DNA of 64,000 nucleotides from Streptomyces sp. 1331.2 (GCF_900199205.1 NZ_OBMJ01000001.1:2669001-2733000), one strand, 5' to 3'. Shown: positions 10,523 through 21,269, counted from the first letter of the stretch. Made by a program: numbers and translations. Notes: a model not told the origin generated them from the letters alone.

Positions 10523-10855
10523 GGGTTGGTCCTCCCCGCCCGTGCCCTGTCCCGGTCTCCCGGATCCCGCAGATCCTCCCACGGGTTACTCGGCGGAAAC
10601 AGAGCGCGTGCGGACCGGGAGGTTAATTCTCGATTGATCTGTGAGACAGGTCTCAGCAAACCGGACCGAAGCGGGGCGTTCTTCACCAATGCCCAGCTCA
10701 GCGCGATCAAGGTCACCCTGAGGAAAGCTGATGGTCACCGCCAGTCAACCATCGGAACCACGATTCCCGGCTCAGTTCACCTTCCGTTTACCAAGCAGAC
10801 CTACGGTCGCGAACGACACCAACGTCCGTGCGACAACTACGACGATTGTTTGGGT
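10523..10855. other. Divergent intergenic region, NlpC/P60 gene and phosphate transporter
   Basis: This 333-base region holds both promoters. It is more AT-rich than its surroundings and carries the PHO-box-like direct repeat listed separately. Several further TTCACC or GTCACC words (around 10680, 10711 and 10734) could be extra PhoP contacts. No small gene is visible. Confidence 0.6.
10775..10796 (+). promoter_or_regulatory. PHO-box-like 11-bp direct repeat
   Basis: GTTCACCTTCC is followed directly by GTTTACCAAGC. Streptomyces PhoP binds 11-bp direct repeats whose conserved part is GTTCACC. The site is 60 bases before a Pit phosphate transporter gene, so PhoR-PhoP control is likely. Confidence 0.6.
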
Positions 10856-12037
10856 ATGGAACACATCTCGTTCCTGGTAGCCGTTGTGATCATCACGGCG
10901 CTCGCCTTCGACTTCACCAACGGGTTCCACGACACCGCCAACGCGGCCGCCACCGCGATCGCGACCGGGGCCCTTCGTCCGAAGGTCGCGGTCACCATCG
11001 CGGCCGTCCTCAACTTCGCGGGCGCGTTCCTCTCCGTGAAGGTCGCCACCACCATCTCCGGCGGCATCGTCAACGAGAAGGCCGGAGTCCATCCCGAGAT
11101 CATCTTCGCCGCCCTGGCGGGCGCGATCCTCTGGAACCTGCTGACCTGGCTGCGCGGCCTGCCGTCCAGCTCCTCGCACGCCCTGTACGGCGGCCTGATC
11201 GGCGCCACGATCGTCGGTGTCGGCATGAACGGCGTCAACTTCGACACCGTGGTCACCAAGATCATCATCCCGGCGGTCGCCTCCCCGCTCGTGGCCGGCC
11301 TGGCCTCCTGGGGCGCCACCAAGCTGGCCTACGCGATCACCCGCAAGGGCCGCGAGGCGAGCACCGAGAAGGGCTTCAAGACCGGCCAGATCTTCTCCTC
11401 CTCGCTGATCTCGCTGGCGCACGGCACCAACGACGCCCAGAAGACGATGGGCATCATCACCCTGACCCTGGTCTCGGTCGGCGCCCTGCCGCACGGCGCG
11501 CTGCCCCCCACCTGGGTCATCGTCTCCGCGGGCGGCGCGATCGCGCTCGGCACCTACATGGGCGGCTGGCGGATCATCCGCTCGATGGGCAAGGGCCTGG
11601 CGGACATCGGTCCGCGCCAGGGCTTCGCCTCCGAGTCGGCCGCCGCGACCGTCATCCTGACCTCCTCGCACATGGGCTTCGGCCTCTCCACCACCCAGGT
11701 CTGCTCCGGCGGCATCATGGGCGCCGGCCTCGGCGGCCCGAAGGGCGAGCTGCGCTGGAGCCTGGTCCGCCGCATGGTCTACACCTGGGGCCTGACCCTG
11801 CCGGCCGCCGCCCTGGTCTCCGGCGGTGCGGCCCTGCTGGCCGAGCAGGGCACCTGGGGCATCGTCCTGGTCGGTGCCGTGCTGGTCGCCGGCTCCGGCG
11901 CGATGTGGCTAATGTCCCGCCGCCAGCCGGTCGGTGCGGACAACGTCAACGACATCCACGACGTCACCCCGGTCGAGGTCGCTCCGGCCGCCGCCGTGAA
12001 CGCCCCCACCCCCGCCTCGACCACGGTCGCGGCCTGA
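10856..12037 (+). CDS. pit: Low-affinity inorganic phosphate transporter (Pit family)
   Basis: The 393-residue membrane protein begins MEHISFLVAVVIITALAFDF with the Pit signature TNGFHDTANAAAT. A second signature half, SLAHGTNDAQKTMG, follows in the C-terminal half. Pit proteins import metal-phosphate using the proton gradient. The ATG has only a weak ribosome site. A PHO box lies upstream and a small membrane protein follows 26 bases downstream. This pair resembles pitH2 and its small partner in S. coelicolor, where the pair is PhoP-controlled (from memory). Confidence 0.93.
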   Translation: MEHISFLVAVVIITALAFDFTNGFHDTANAAATAIATGALRPKVAVTIAAVLNFAGAFLSVKVATTISGGIVNEKAGVHPEIIFAALAGAILWNLLTWLRGLPSSSSHALYGGLIGATIVGVGMNGVNFDTVVTKIIIPAVASPLVAGLASWGATKLAYAITRKGREASTEKGFKTGQIFSSSLISLAHGTNDAQKTMGIITLTLVSVGALPHGALPPTWVIVSAGGAIALGTYMGGWRIIRSMGKGLADIGPRQGFASESAAATVILTSSHMGFGLSTTQVCSGGIMGAGLGGPKGELRWSLVRRMVYTWGLTLPAAALVSGGAALLAEQGTWGIVLVGAVLVAGSGAMWLMSRRQPVGADNVNDIHDVTPVEVAPAAAVNAPTPASTTVAA

Positions 12038-12063
12038 GCGCCGCCGACTGAGGAGCACTCACC

Positions 12064-12312
12064 ATGCACATCAAGTGGAACGCCCTGGCCCAGACCGCCG
12101 GTGTCAGCTTCGGCGTCACCGTCGCCGTGGTCGCCGTCTTCGCACTCGGCATCCTGGCGCTGTCCCGCCGCGAGGCCGCGCTGACCGCCCGTGAGGGCGA
12201 GGGCGCCCAGCCCTCGGCCGGCGGGAAGCTGGCCCTGGCCGGCGCGTACACCTGCTTCGCGCTCTGCGCCGCGGCCGTCGTCTACGGCCTGTCGCTGATC
12301 GCCGGCAAGTAG
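12064..12312 (+). CDS. Small membrane protein partner of the Pit transporter
   Basis: This 82-residue protein has two hydrophobic segments: about residues 8-33, VSFGVTVAVVAVFALGILAL, and about 59-78, LAGAYTCFALCAAAVVYGLS. A polar loop lies between them. It is behind the pit gene in the same transcript, with GAGGAG about 10 bases before the ATG. Similar small proteins follow Pit genes in streptomycetes. The role is unknown; it may assist or regulate the transporter. Confidence 0.8.
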   Translation: MHIKWNALAQTAGVSFGVTVAVVAVFALGILALSRREAALTAREGEGAQPSAGGKLALAGAYTCFALCAAAVVYGLSLIAGK

Positions 12313-12356
12313 GGCCGGTCCGGCTCTGCCGCCCGCACCGCCCGCGCACGACGCAA

Positions 12357-12390
12357 CGGGCCGGGGAGTGTCTGCACACTCCCCGGCCCG
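12357..12390. terminator. Strong intrinsic terminator
   Basis: A perfect 15-bp stem, CGGGCCGGGGAGTGT with its complement, encloses a 4-base CTGC loop. It lies between the convergent pit operon and the MFS gene. Confidence 0.82.
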
Positions 12391-12427
12391 TTCGCGTATC
12401 CCGTCGCCGGTCGCGACGTCCCGGCGG

Positions 12428-13984
12428 TCAGTTCTCCTGGGTGGTCTTCAGCGCGGTCTCCCGGATGAACAGCACGGTGACGAAGGCCAGCGCCGCGAAC
12501 GGGGCGGCCCAGAGGAAGACGGTGCCCACGCCGTGGCCGAAGGCGTCCGTCACCAGCGGCACGATCGGGGCGGGCAGCTTGTGCAGGTCCGGGATGCCGC
12601 CGCCGGCCGCCGCGTGTCCGGCGGGAATGTGCGCGGCGGTCAGGTTCTCCGCCAGGTAGTGGCCGACCTTGTTGGTCATCAGTGCGCCGAGCGCGGAGAC
12701 GCCCATCGCGCCGCCCATGGTGCGGAAGAAGGTGACCACCGAGCTGGCCGCGCCGAGCTCGTGCCGGGGCACCGTGTTCTGCACCGCGAGCACCAGGTTC
12801 TGGCTGGTCAGGCCGAGGCCGACGCCGGTGATCGCCATGTAGACGGAGAGCAGCACGTAGTCGGTGTCGGCCCGGGCGGTGCCGAGCAGGCCGAAGCCGA
12901 CCGCGAGCAGCGCGGTGCCGGCGACCAGGTAGGCCTTCCACTTGCCGTACTTGGTGATCAGCCGGCCGGCCACCGCGGAGGAGACGGCCAGGCCGAGGAT
13001 CATCGGCAGGGTCATCAGGCCGGCCATGGTCGGGGACTTGGCGCGGGCCAGCTGGAAGTACTGGCTGAGGAAGGTGGTCGCGCCGTACATCCCGACGCCG
13101 ACCAGCACGCTGGCGATGGCGGCCAGGGTGACGGTGCGGTACCTGAAGAGGTCCGGCGGGATGATCGGCTCGGCGGCGCGGCGCTCGACCACGACGGCCA
13201 GCGCACCCAGCAGCAGGCCGCCGCCGACCATGGCCGTGGTCTGCCAGGACAGCCAGGCGTAGTTCTTGCCGGCCAGCGTGATCCAGATCATCAGCAGGCT
13301 GACCGCGGCGGTGATGACCAGCGCGCCCAGGTAGTCGATCTTCGCCTTGCGCTTGACCACCGGCAGCTTGAGGGTGCGCTGCACCACGACGATCGCGGCC
13401 AGCGCGAACGGGATGCCGACGTAGAAGCACCAGCGCCAGCCCAGCCAGGAGGTGTCCACGATGACGCCGCCGATCAGCGGGCCGCCGATGGTGGCGAGCG
13501 CGAAGACCGCGCCGAAGTAGCCGCTGTACCGGCCGCGCTCGCGCGGCGGGACCATCGCGGCCAGGCAGATCTGGCCGAGCGCGACGACACCGCCGGCGCC
13601 GACGCCCTGGAGCGCGCGGCAGGCGATGAGCTCACCGGTGTTCTGCGAGAGGCCGGCCAGTGCGGAGGTGGCGATGTAGATCAGCAGGGCTATCTGCAGC
13701 AGCAGCTTCTTGCTGGCGAGGTCGGAGAGCTTGCCCCAGATCGGGGTGGAGGCGGTCAGGGTGAGCAGGGCCGCGGTGATCACCCAGGTGTAGGCGGACT
13801 GGCCGCCGTGCAGGTCGGCCAGGATGTGCGGTAGGGCGTTGGAGACGACGGTCGAGGAGAGCACGGCCACGAACAGGCCGAGCAGCAGGCCGGAGAGCGC
13901 CTCCATCACCTGCCGGTGGGTCATCTGCCGGGTGTCGTCGGCGGCGGCGGAGGTGCCGCTCGCAGTCTCTGTGGTCACGGTCAT
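12428..13984 (-). CDS. MFS drug transporter, DHA2/EmrB type
   Basis: The 518-residue protein has about 14 membrane segments and drug:H+ antiporter-2 features. These are an N-terminal LSSTVVSNALPHI, GKLSDLASKK in the first cytoplasmic loop, and GGPLIGGVIVDTSWLGWRWCFY (motif C region). It probably exports hydrophobic drugs or a self-made compound. GAAGGA lies 5 bases before the ATG. Two GTTG-N7-CAAC operators lie in its promoter, and a MarR gene lies just upstream on the same strand, so repressor-controlled efflux is likely. Confidence 0.9.
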   Translation of the reverse strand: MTVTTETASGTSAAADDTRQMTHRQVMEALSGLLLGLFVAVLSSTVVSNALPHILADLHGGQSAYTWVITAALLTLTASTPIWGKLSDLASKKLLLQIALLIYIATSALAGLSQNTGELIACRALQGVGAGGVVALGQICLAAMVPPRERGRYSGYFGAVFALATIGGPLIGGVIVDTSWLGWRWCFYVGIPFALAAIVVVQRTLKLPVVKRKAKIDYLGALVITAAVSLLMIWITLAGKNYAWLSWQTTAMVGGGLLLGALAVVVERRAAEPIIPPDLFRYRTVTLAAIASVLVGVGMYGATTFLSQYFQLARAKSPTMAGLMTLPMILGLAVSSAVAGRLITKYGKWKAYLVAGTALLAVGFGLLGTARADTDYVLLSVYMAITGVGLGLTSQNLVLAVQNTVPRHELGAASSVVTFFRTMGGAMGVSALGALMTNKVGHYLAENLTAAHIPAGHAAAGGGIPDLHKLPAPIVPLVTDAFGHGVGTVFLWAAPFAALAFVTVLFIRETALKTTQEN

Positions 13985-14032
13985 CTGGGTCCTTCGGCGC
14001 CGGCGTGCGGGATACGCGCATCATGAAATTTC

Positions 14033-14076
14033 GTTGCCTTAAGCAACCATAAGACGGGATGGTTGAATAACGCAAC
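14033..14076 (-). promoter_or_regulatory. Two GTTG-N7-CAAC operators upstream of the MFS gene
   Basis: GTTGCCTTAAGCAAC (14033-14047) and GTTGAATAACGCAAC (14062-14076) share the form GTTG-N7-CAAC. Their centres are 29 bases apart, close to three DNA turns, and they lie in an AT-rich promoter patch just before the MFS start. MarR dimers typically bind such short inverted repeats. Confidence 0.6.
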
Positions 14077-14161
14077 TTTCCTCAAGGGCAAGTAAAGGGC
14101 CCGCACCGCGGACCCGGTCACCGCACCGAAGACGCCCTGCTCACCGCCGAGGCCGCCCGGC

Positions 14162-14611
14162 TCACTCGGCCGGCGCCTCCCCCAGGACGTCATTGAAGCG
14201 GCGCAGCAGTTCCCCGAAGCGGACCACGTCCTCCGCCACCCAGCCGCCGATCATCTCCCGCACCCGCCCCATCCGGACGTCCCGGGCGGCCAGGTAGCGC
14301 CGCCGCCCCTCCTCGGTCAGCGAGACCAGCGCGGCCCGCCGGTCCAGCGGGTCCGTCTCCCGGGCGACCAGGCCCAGCTCCTCCAGCGCCCGGATCTGCC
14401 GGCTCACCGTCGCCTTGCCCACCGCGAAGTGCACGCCGACGTCCGTCACCCGGACCCGCCCGGCCTGCTCGATGTAGCCGAGCATGCTGTACGCCATGCC
14501 CTCCAGGCCGGGGTGCACCCGGCGTGAGAGTTCCGCCACTCTGGCCCGGCCCCGCCGGAACATCAGCGCGACCTCGCGCTCCACCGCCACCAGGGCTTCC
14601 TCGTCGCTCAC
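14162..14611 (-). CDS. MarR family transcriptional regulator
   Basis: The 149-residue protein has a winged helix: VTDVGVHFAVGKATVSRQIRA is the helix-turn-helix and DPLDRRAALVSLTEEGRRRY the wing. It lies between the MFS gene (177 bases downstream) and a divergent membrane-protein gene, and probably represses one or both. GTG at 14611 is preferred because it begins the conserved part. No ribosome site precedes it and a GATACT -10-like element lies 7 bases upstream, so a leaderless transcript is possible. An in-frame TTG at 14671 would add 20 residues. Confidence 0.85.
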   Translation of the reverse strand: MSDEEALVAVEREVALMFRRGRARVAELSRRVHPGLEGMAYSMLGYIEQAGRVRVTDVGVHFAVGKATVSRQIRALEELGLVARETDPLDRRAALVSLTEEGRRRYLAARDVRMGRVREMIGGWVAEDVVRFGELLRRFNDVLGEAPAE

Positions 14612-14672
14612 CGCGCCAGTATCGCGCAGCGGCACCGGCCCGCCCGCGGTGCGGAGGGTGCGACAAGCCAAC

Positions 14673-14691
14673 TACTTCATGGTATGAAGTA
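14673..14691. promoter_or_regulatory. Perfect palindromic operator between MarR gene and membrane-protein gene
   Basis: TACTTCATGGTATGAAGTA has perfect 8-bp arms around GGT. It sits in the divergent promoter region, 62 bases from the MarR GTG and 47 bases before the divergent ATG, as expected for an autoregulated MarR-type repressor. Its sequence differs from the GTTG-N7-CAAC sites at the MFS promoter. Confidence 0.62.
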
Positions 14692-14737
14692 TCGGCTCCT
14701 GATGATCCGGTTTCCCCCCATACGCAAGGAGATGTGG

Positions 14738-15799
14738 ATGGCAGCGCCTGGGCAGGGTTTCATCGCCGAACTGAAGAGCGCGGTCACCCCGCGCGCGGCA
14801 CTGCTCGTGATCGGAGTGCTGCTGCTCCAACTCGGCTTCATCACCTCCTACGTCGGGGCGCTGCACAAGCCCGCCCCGCACAACCTCTCCATCGCAGTGG
14901 TCGCCCCGCCGCAGGTCGCCCCCAAGCTGGTCGGGGCGCTGGAGGCGGTCCCGAACGACGCCGTCAGGGCCGTCACCGCGCCGGACGCCGAGACCGCGAC
15001 CGCGCAGATCAAGGACCAGAAGATCTACGCCGCCTGGGTCGTGAACCCGTCCGGCACCGAGGACACCCTGCTGGTAGGCGGCGCCCGCGGCCCATCCGCC
15101 GCCAAGGCCGCCGAGACGATCACCACCGCGATCGACAAGAACCAGGGCCGTACGGTCAAGGTCGAGGACGTCGTGCCGCTCGCCAAGGGCGACACCAACG
15201 GCCTCTCCGCCTTCTACCTGGTGATCGGCTGGTGCGTCGGCGGCTACCTGGTCGCCTCGATCCTCGGCATCAGCGCCGGCTCCAAGCCGGCCAACGCCCA
15301 CCGCCTGCTGATCCGGCTGGGCGCCCTGGCGCTCTATTCGGTCGTGGCCGGCATCGGCGGCGCGGTCATCGCCGGGCCGGTACTGGACGCGCTGCCCGGC
15401 TCGGTCCTCGGCCAGTCCGCCCTCGGCGCGCTGGTGGTCTTCTCGGTCGGCGCCTTCACCATGGCGCTGCAGTGTCTGTTCGGGATCATCGGCATCGGCC
15501 TCGCGGTGCTGGTCTTCGTCGTCCTGGGCAACCCCAGCGCGGGCGGGGTCTACCCGGCGCCGATGATGCCGCCGTTCTGGCGGGCCATCGGCTCGGTCAT
15601 CCCGAACGGCGCCGGCACCAGCGCGAGCAAGTCGATCGCCTACTTCGGCTCGACCAACCTGGGGATGCCGATCCTGGTCCTGGTGATCTGGGCGCTGGTC
15701 GGCATCGGCATCGCCTTCCTCGCCGTCCTGCGCGGCCCCCGCGCCGAGCAGCGCGAGCCCGCCGCCGTCGAGGCTCAGGGCGTGTCCGACAGGTCCTGA
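14738..15799 (+). CDS. YhgE/Pip-like (ABC-2 type) membrane protein
   Basis: The 353-residue protein has an N-terminal membrane segment (ALLVIGVLLLQLGFITSYVG), a large outside domain (about residues 40-160), then about five C-terminal membrane segments. This layout is typical of YhgE/Pip and DUF3533-like membrane proteins of the ABC-2 class. AAGGAG 6 bases upstream fixes the ATG at 14738; in-frame ATGs further upstream overlap the operator. It is divergent from the MarR gene and may be part of the same efflux or stress response. Function not established. Confidence 0.72.
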   Translation: MAAPGQGFIAELKSAVTPRAALLVIGVLLLQLGFITSYVGALHKPAPHNLSIAVVAPPQVAPKLVGALEAVPNDAVRAVTAPDAETATAQIKDQKIYAAWVVNPSGTEDTLLVGGARGPSAAKAAETITTAIDKNQGRTVKVEDVVPLAKGDTNGLSAFYLVIGWCVGGYLVASILGISAGSKPANAHRLLIRLGALALYSVVAGIGGAVIAGPVLDALPGSVLGQSALGALVVFSVGAFTMALQCLFGIIGIGLAVLVFVVLGNPSAGGVYPAPMMPPFWRAIGSVIPNGAGTSASKSIAYFGSTNLGMPILVLVIWALVGIGIAFLAVLRGPRAEQREPAAVEAQGVSDRS

Positions 15800-15811
15800 G
15801 CCCGACCACCT

Positions 15812-15840
15812 GAGCTCCCGGCCCCACCGGCCGGGGGCTC
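15812..15840 (+). terminator. Intrinsic terminator
   Basis: GAGCTCCCGGCC pairs with GGCCGGGGGCTC (one mismatch) across a 5-base loop. It lies downstream of the YhgE-like gene and before the converging ROK gene. Confidence 0.65.
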
Positions 15841-15874
15841 GGTGCGTTCCGGGCCGTACAAGACGTCGGACAGC

Positions 15875-17089
15875 TCAGCCGCCCGCGATCGAGCCCGGGT
15901 CGGCGACCACGGCGCGCACGACGCCCACCGCCGCACCCAGCAGCGGGCCGCGGCGGCCCAGCCGGGAGACGGTCAGCCGGTCGTCGGCCCACGGCCGGAC
16001 GGTCACCCGGGCGGCCAGCTCGGCCCGCATGGCGGGCAGCAGCCAGGGCGCCAGCCGGGCGAAGCCGCCGCCCAGCACCACCTCGGCCGGGTCCAGCAGG
16101 TTGACCGCGCCGCTCGCCGCGATGCCGAGGGCGGTGCCGGCCCCGGCCAGGGCCGCGCGGGCCGGTTCGTCGCCGGCCGCGGCGCGGTCGGCGAGCAGTG
16201 CCACCCAGTCGCCCCGGGCACCGGTCAGTCCGGCCGCCCGCAACACGGCCGCCTCGCCCGCGTACTGCTCCAGGCAGCCGTGCGCCCCGCAGGCGCAGCG
16301 CGGCCCGTCGGGGTGGACCGGCACGTGGCCGAACTCGCCCGCGTAACCGCGCGCCCCGCGCAGCAGCCGGCCGCCGACCACGATCGCCGCGCCGACCCCG
16401 GCCTCGGCGGAGACGTACAGGAAGTCCTCGGCGCCGTCGCCCAGCCAGCGTTCGGCCAGGCCGCCCAGGTTGGCCTCGTTGTCGGCCTCGACCGGCAGCT
16501 CGGCCAGGCCGTCCGCGGCCGGCCGCAGCGCCGCACGCATTTCGGCGGCCAGCGGGACGTCCCGCCAGCCCAGGTTGGCGGCCCGCTGCAGCACCGCGCC
16601 GGAGGAACCGACCAGTCCGGGGACGGCCAGGGCCAGCCCGGCCGGGCGCAGGCCGGCTTCGGCGACGGCCGAGCGCAGCAGCCGGGCGAGGTCGGCCATG
16701 ACGGCGGCGGGCTCCCGGCCGTGGTTGGCGCTCTCCTCGCGCCGCCAGGCGCGGACCTCGCCGCGCAGGTCGACCACGCAGGCGCCCAGGTGCCGGACGC
16801 CGATCTCGGCGCCGAGGCCGCCGGGCCCGAGCGGGTTGAGGCCGAGCGCGGTACCGGGGCGGCCGACCTTGCCGCTGGGTGCGGCGGGGCCCTCCTCGAC
16901 CAGCAGGCCGCCGGCGATCAGCTGTTCGGCGAGGGAGGAGACCGCGGCCCTGGTCAGCCCGGTCTCGGCGGCCACCTCGGCGCGCGAGCGCGGGCCGCTC
17001 GCGATCACCCCGAGCACCAGGGCCAGATTGGCCCGGCGCATCCCCTGCTGGCTGGCAGGCCCGGTCCGGACGGCGTCCGGCTCGCGCAT
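15875..17089 (-). CDS. ROK family transcriptional regulator (NagC/XylR type)
   Basis: This 404-residue protein has an N-terminal winged helix (about residues 15-75, SRAEVAAETGLTRAAVSSLA) fused to a ROK sugar-binding domain. The ROK zinc motif appears as CACGAHGCLEQYAG, and EADNEANLGGLAERWLG is the usual family stretch. Such proteins repress sugar genes and are released by sugar or sugar phosphate. The ATG with GAGGTGAG upstream is preferred; GTG three codons earlier is possible. No sugar gene adjoins it; a GtrA-like gene lies upstream on the same strand, 17 bases away. Confidence 0.87.
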   Translation of the reverse strand: MREPDAVRTGPASQQGMRRANLALVLGVIASGPRSRAEVAAETGLTRAAVSSLAEQLIAGGLLVEEGPAAPSGKVGRPGTALGLNPLGPGGLGAEIGVRHLGACVVDLRGEVRAWRREESANHGREPAAVMADLARLLRSAVAEAGLRPAGLALAVPGLVGSSGAVLQRAANLGWRDVPLAAEMRAALRPAADGLAELPVEADNEANLGGLAERWLGDGAEDFLYVSAEAGVGAAIVVGGRLLRGARGYAGEFGHVPVHPDGPRCACGAHGCLEQYAGEAAVLRAAGLTGARGDWVALLADRAAAGDEPARAALAGAGTALGIAASGAVNLLDPAEVVLGGGFARLAPWLLPAMRAELAARVTVRPWADDRLTVSRLGRRGPLLGAAVGVVRAVVADPGSIAGG

Positions 17090-17106
17090 CAGGCTCACCT
17101 CGCCCC

Positions 17107-17673
17107 TTACGGCACGTCCCGTGGCATCTCGGGTGCAGCGTAACCGGGTTCCGGGGGCGCCGTCGCGACCAGGGCGGGCCGGGTGGACGCGGGCTCGGCG
17201 AGCCGGGTGAAGACCCACCGCTGCATCGCCCAGAAACGGAACAGCATCGCGACGAAGGTGCCGACGACCATGCCGCTGAGGAAGTCCGCGGCTTCCTGGG
17301 CGAAGGAGCTGATGTACGGCTCGCGCAGGTCCAGGACGTACCGGGAGATCACCAGTGGTACGACGTTGACCCCGACCGCCACCGCGCTGACCACGAAGAA
17401 CAGCAGGGCCTCGCGCTGCCGGCCGCCGGCCCGGAAGGCCCAGCGGCGGTTCAGCACGTACGAGACGACGGTGGCGATCACCGTGGCGACGGTCAGTGCG
17501 ACCACCGGCTTGTGCTGCAGCACGGTGAACTTGAGTTGGAGGTTGATCACCATGGTGAGCGCGAAGCAGGTGCCGCCGACCAGCAGGAACTTCACCAGTC
17601 GGCGGTGCCGCAGCAGGAAGGGGCGCAGCCGGTCCGGCACCCGGGCCAGCGCGCGCTGCGTGGGGGACGGCAT
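17107..17673 (-). CDS. GtrA-like membrane protein
   Basis: The 188-residue protein has about four membrane segments in the GtrA/DPMS arrangement. It opens with RRLVKFLLVGGTCFALTMVI and includes VSYVLNRRWAFRAGGR, the typical N-R-x-W-x-F motif. GtrA-like proteins move lipid-linked sugars or serve as membrane partners of glycosyltransferases. The start codon lies inside a perfect inverted repeat. It may be cotranscribed with the ROK gene. The substrate is unknown. Confidence 0.85.
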   Translation of the reverse strand: MPSPTQRALARVPDRLRPFLLRHRRLVKFLLVGGTCFALTMVINLQLKFTVLQHKPVVALTVATVIATVVSYVLNRRWAFRAGGRQREALLFFVVSAVAVGVNVVPLVISRYVLDLREPYISSFAQEAADFLSGMVVGTFVAMLFRFWAMQRWVFTRLAEPASTRPALVATAPPEPGYAAPEMPRDVP

Positions 17674-17700
17674 CTCCGCAGTCTGGCACGCGGAGATGCC
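17669..17700. repeat. Perfect 11-bp inverted repeat over the GtrA start codon
   Basis: GGCATCTCCGC (17669-17679) and GCGGAGATGCC (17690-17700) flank 10 bases. In the leftward transcript the hairpin would enclose the GCGGAG ribosome site and the ATG, so it could mask translation start or bind a repressor. Confidence 0.7.
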
Positions 17701-17721
17701 GTCGGCCCCTCGGACGGGTCC

Positions 17722-17753
17722 CGGTCGGACCGGCTCCCGGTCGGACCGGCTCC
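17722..17753. repeat. 16-bp tandem duplication next to the lon stop
   Basis: CGGTCGGACCGGCTCC occurs twice in direct succession, followed by CGG and then the lon stop codon (TCA at 17757). It contains the palindrome GGTCGGACC. It is probably a replication-slippage product. Confidence 0.8.
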
Positions 17754-17756
17754 CGG

Positions 17757-20150
<2,394 letters not shown>

Positions 20151-20171
20151 GATCTCTCCCCAGTCAGTGAA

Positions 20172-20192
20172 CTTGAGTCGACCTGACTAAGG
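20172..20192 (-). promoter_or_regulatory. HAIR-like HspR operator upstream of lon
   Basis: CTTGAGT-N7-ACTAAGG matches the HspR consensus CTTGAGT-N7-ACTCAAG with a perfect left arm and 5 of 7 in the right arm. It lies 22 bases before the lon start, where repressor would block transcription or initiation. Confidence 0.65.
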
Positions 20193-20320
20193 CTTGGCGG
20201 GCGCCGGATGTTCCCCGCCGCTTGTTCGCTGCGAGCGAACACGATCCGGCCGGGGAGGCCCGGCGGAGGCGGCCGTCAAAAGCACCCACGAGGACGTCCC
20301 GGGAGAACCCCGGGAAGTTC

Positions 20321-21091
20321 TCAAGAAATCCTCAGGATGTCGGGAACGTCCGCAAAGGGAACGCCGGGCGCCACTTCGGCCCGCGGCCGGGGCGGGCGCC
20401 GCTCGGCCCGGCGCAGCCAGCGCCAGAGCGCCACTCCGGCGAGCACCGCCGCCGGGTGCCCCACCGCGGTGACCACGTCCCGGTCGGAGGCGATCTGCTC
20501 GGCGATCATCAGTCCGGCGCCGCCCAGGGCCAGCAGCCGCCCGCGCCAGGAGAGCAGTCCGGCCACCGCGCCCAGGCAGGCGAGCACGCCGTAGCTGACC
20601 CCGATGTCCAGGTGGTCCAGCACCTCGGGCGCCATCCGCCCGGCCCCCACCGCGGTGATCACCACGCCCTGGGAGAGCAGCGTCGCCGCGACGTGCCCGA
20701 TCCCGAAGACGGCGGCCGCCCGGGCGGATCCGACCCTGCGCTCCAGCGGGGCGAGGGTGAAGGCGAATCCCCACAGGTAGGGCATCCAGACCTCGCCGGC
20801 CACCCAGAAACCGCTCAGCACCAGGGCCCGCAGCGGGTGCTGCAGCAGGTTGTGCCCGTCCGAGCTGGAGGCTTCCTGCAGCCGCTGGACGAGGTCCGGA
20901 TCGGCGAGCCGGGCGAAGGTCGTGGTGGCGCCGACGACGGCGAGGTACCCGAGGGTGAAGGGGGTGCGTCGGGGCGTCGGAACGCGGTCCAGCACCCATG
21001 GCGCGACGCCGGCGCGCAGCCCGAGCCGGAGCATTCCGTACGGCGCTCCCGTGGGCGCGTTCCCGCCGGGCCCGGTCCGCACTACCGCCAT
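20321..21091 (-). CDS. Rhomboid-like membrane protein
   Basis: The 256-residue protein has about six membrane segments. The sequence resembles actinobacterial rhomboid-like proteins: WVAGEVWMPYLWGFAFTLAPLERRVG, then FGIGHVAATLLSQG, then IGVSYGVLACLGAVAGLL. Classical rhomboids use G-x-S-G with a His in a later helix; here the corresponding region reads VSYG, so proteolytic activity is uncertain. GGAGG precedes the ATG. Its place next to lon and the kgd two-component genes is conserved in streptomycetes as far as I recall. Function unknown. Confidence 0.72.
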   Translation of the reverse strand: MAVVRTGPGGNAPTGAPYGMLRLGLRAGVAPWVLDRVPTPRRTPFTLGYLAVVGATTTFARLADPDLVQRLQEASSSDGHNLLQHPLRALVLSGFWVAGEVWMPYLWGFAFTLAPLERRVGSARAAAVFGIGHVAATLLSQGVVITAVGAGRMAPEVLDHLDIGVSYGVLACLGAVAGLLSWRGRLLALGGAGLMIAEQIASDRDVVTAVGHPAAVLAGVALWRWLRRAERRPPRPRAEVAPGVPFADVPDILRIS

Positions 21092-21269
21092 GCCGCCTCC
21101 GCCCGACGTCCGTGGCCCACCGGCTCCCGCCCGGTGTCCAACGCACCGGCGCGCGCCGCGGATTCCGCCCGGACGGGTGTTGTCGTGGCCACGGTACGTC
21201 GAGGTTCTGGGAGGCACCTGGGAAAACCCGGTGAAGACCGTCGCCGTAACGGACTCCCGGATTCCTGGT

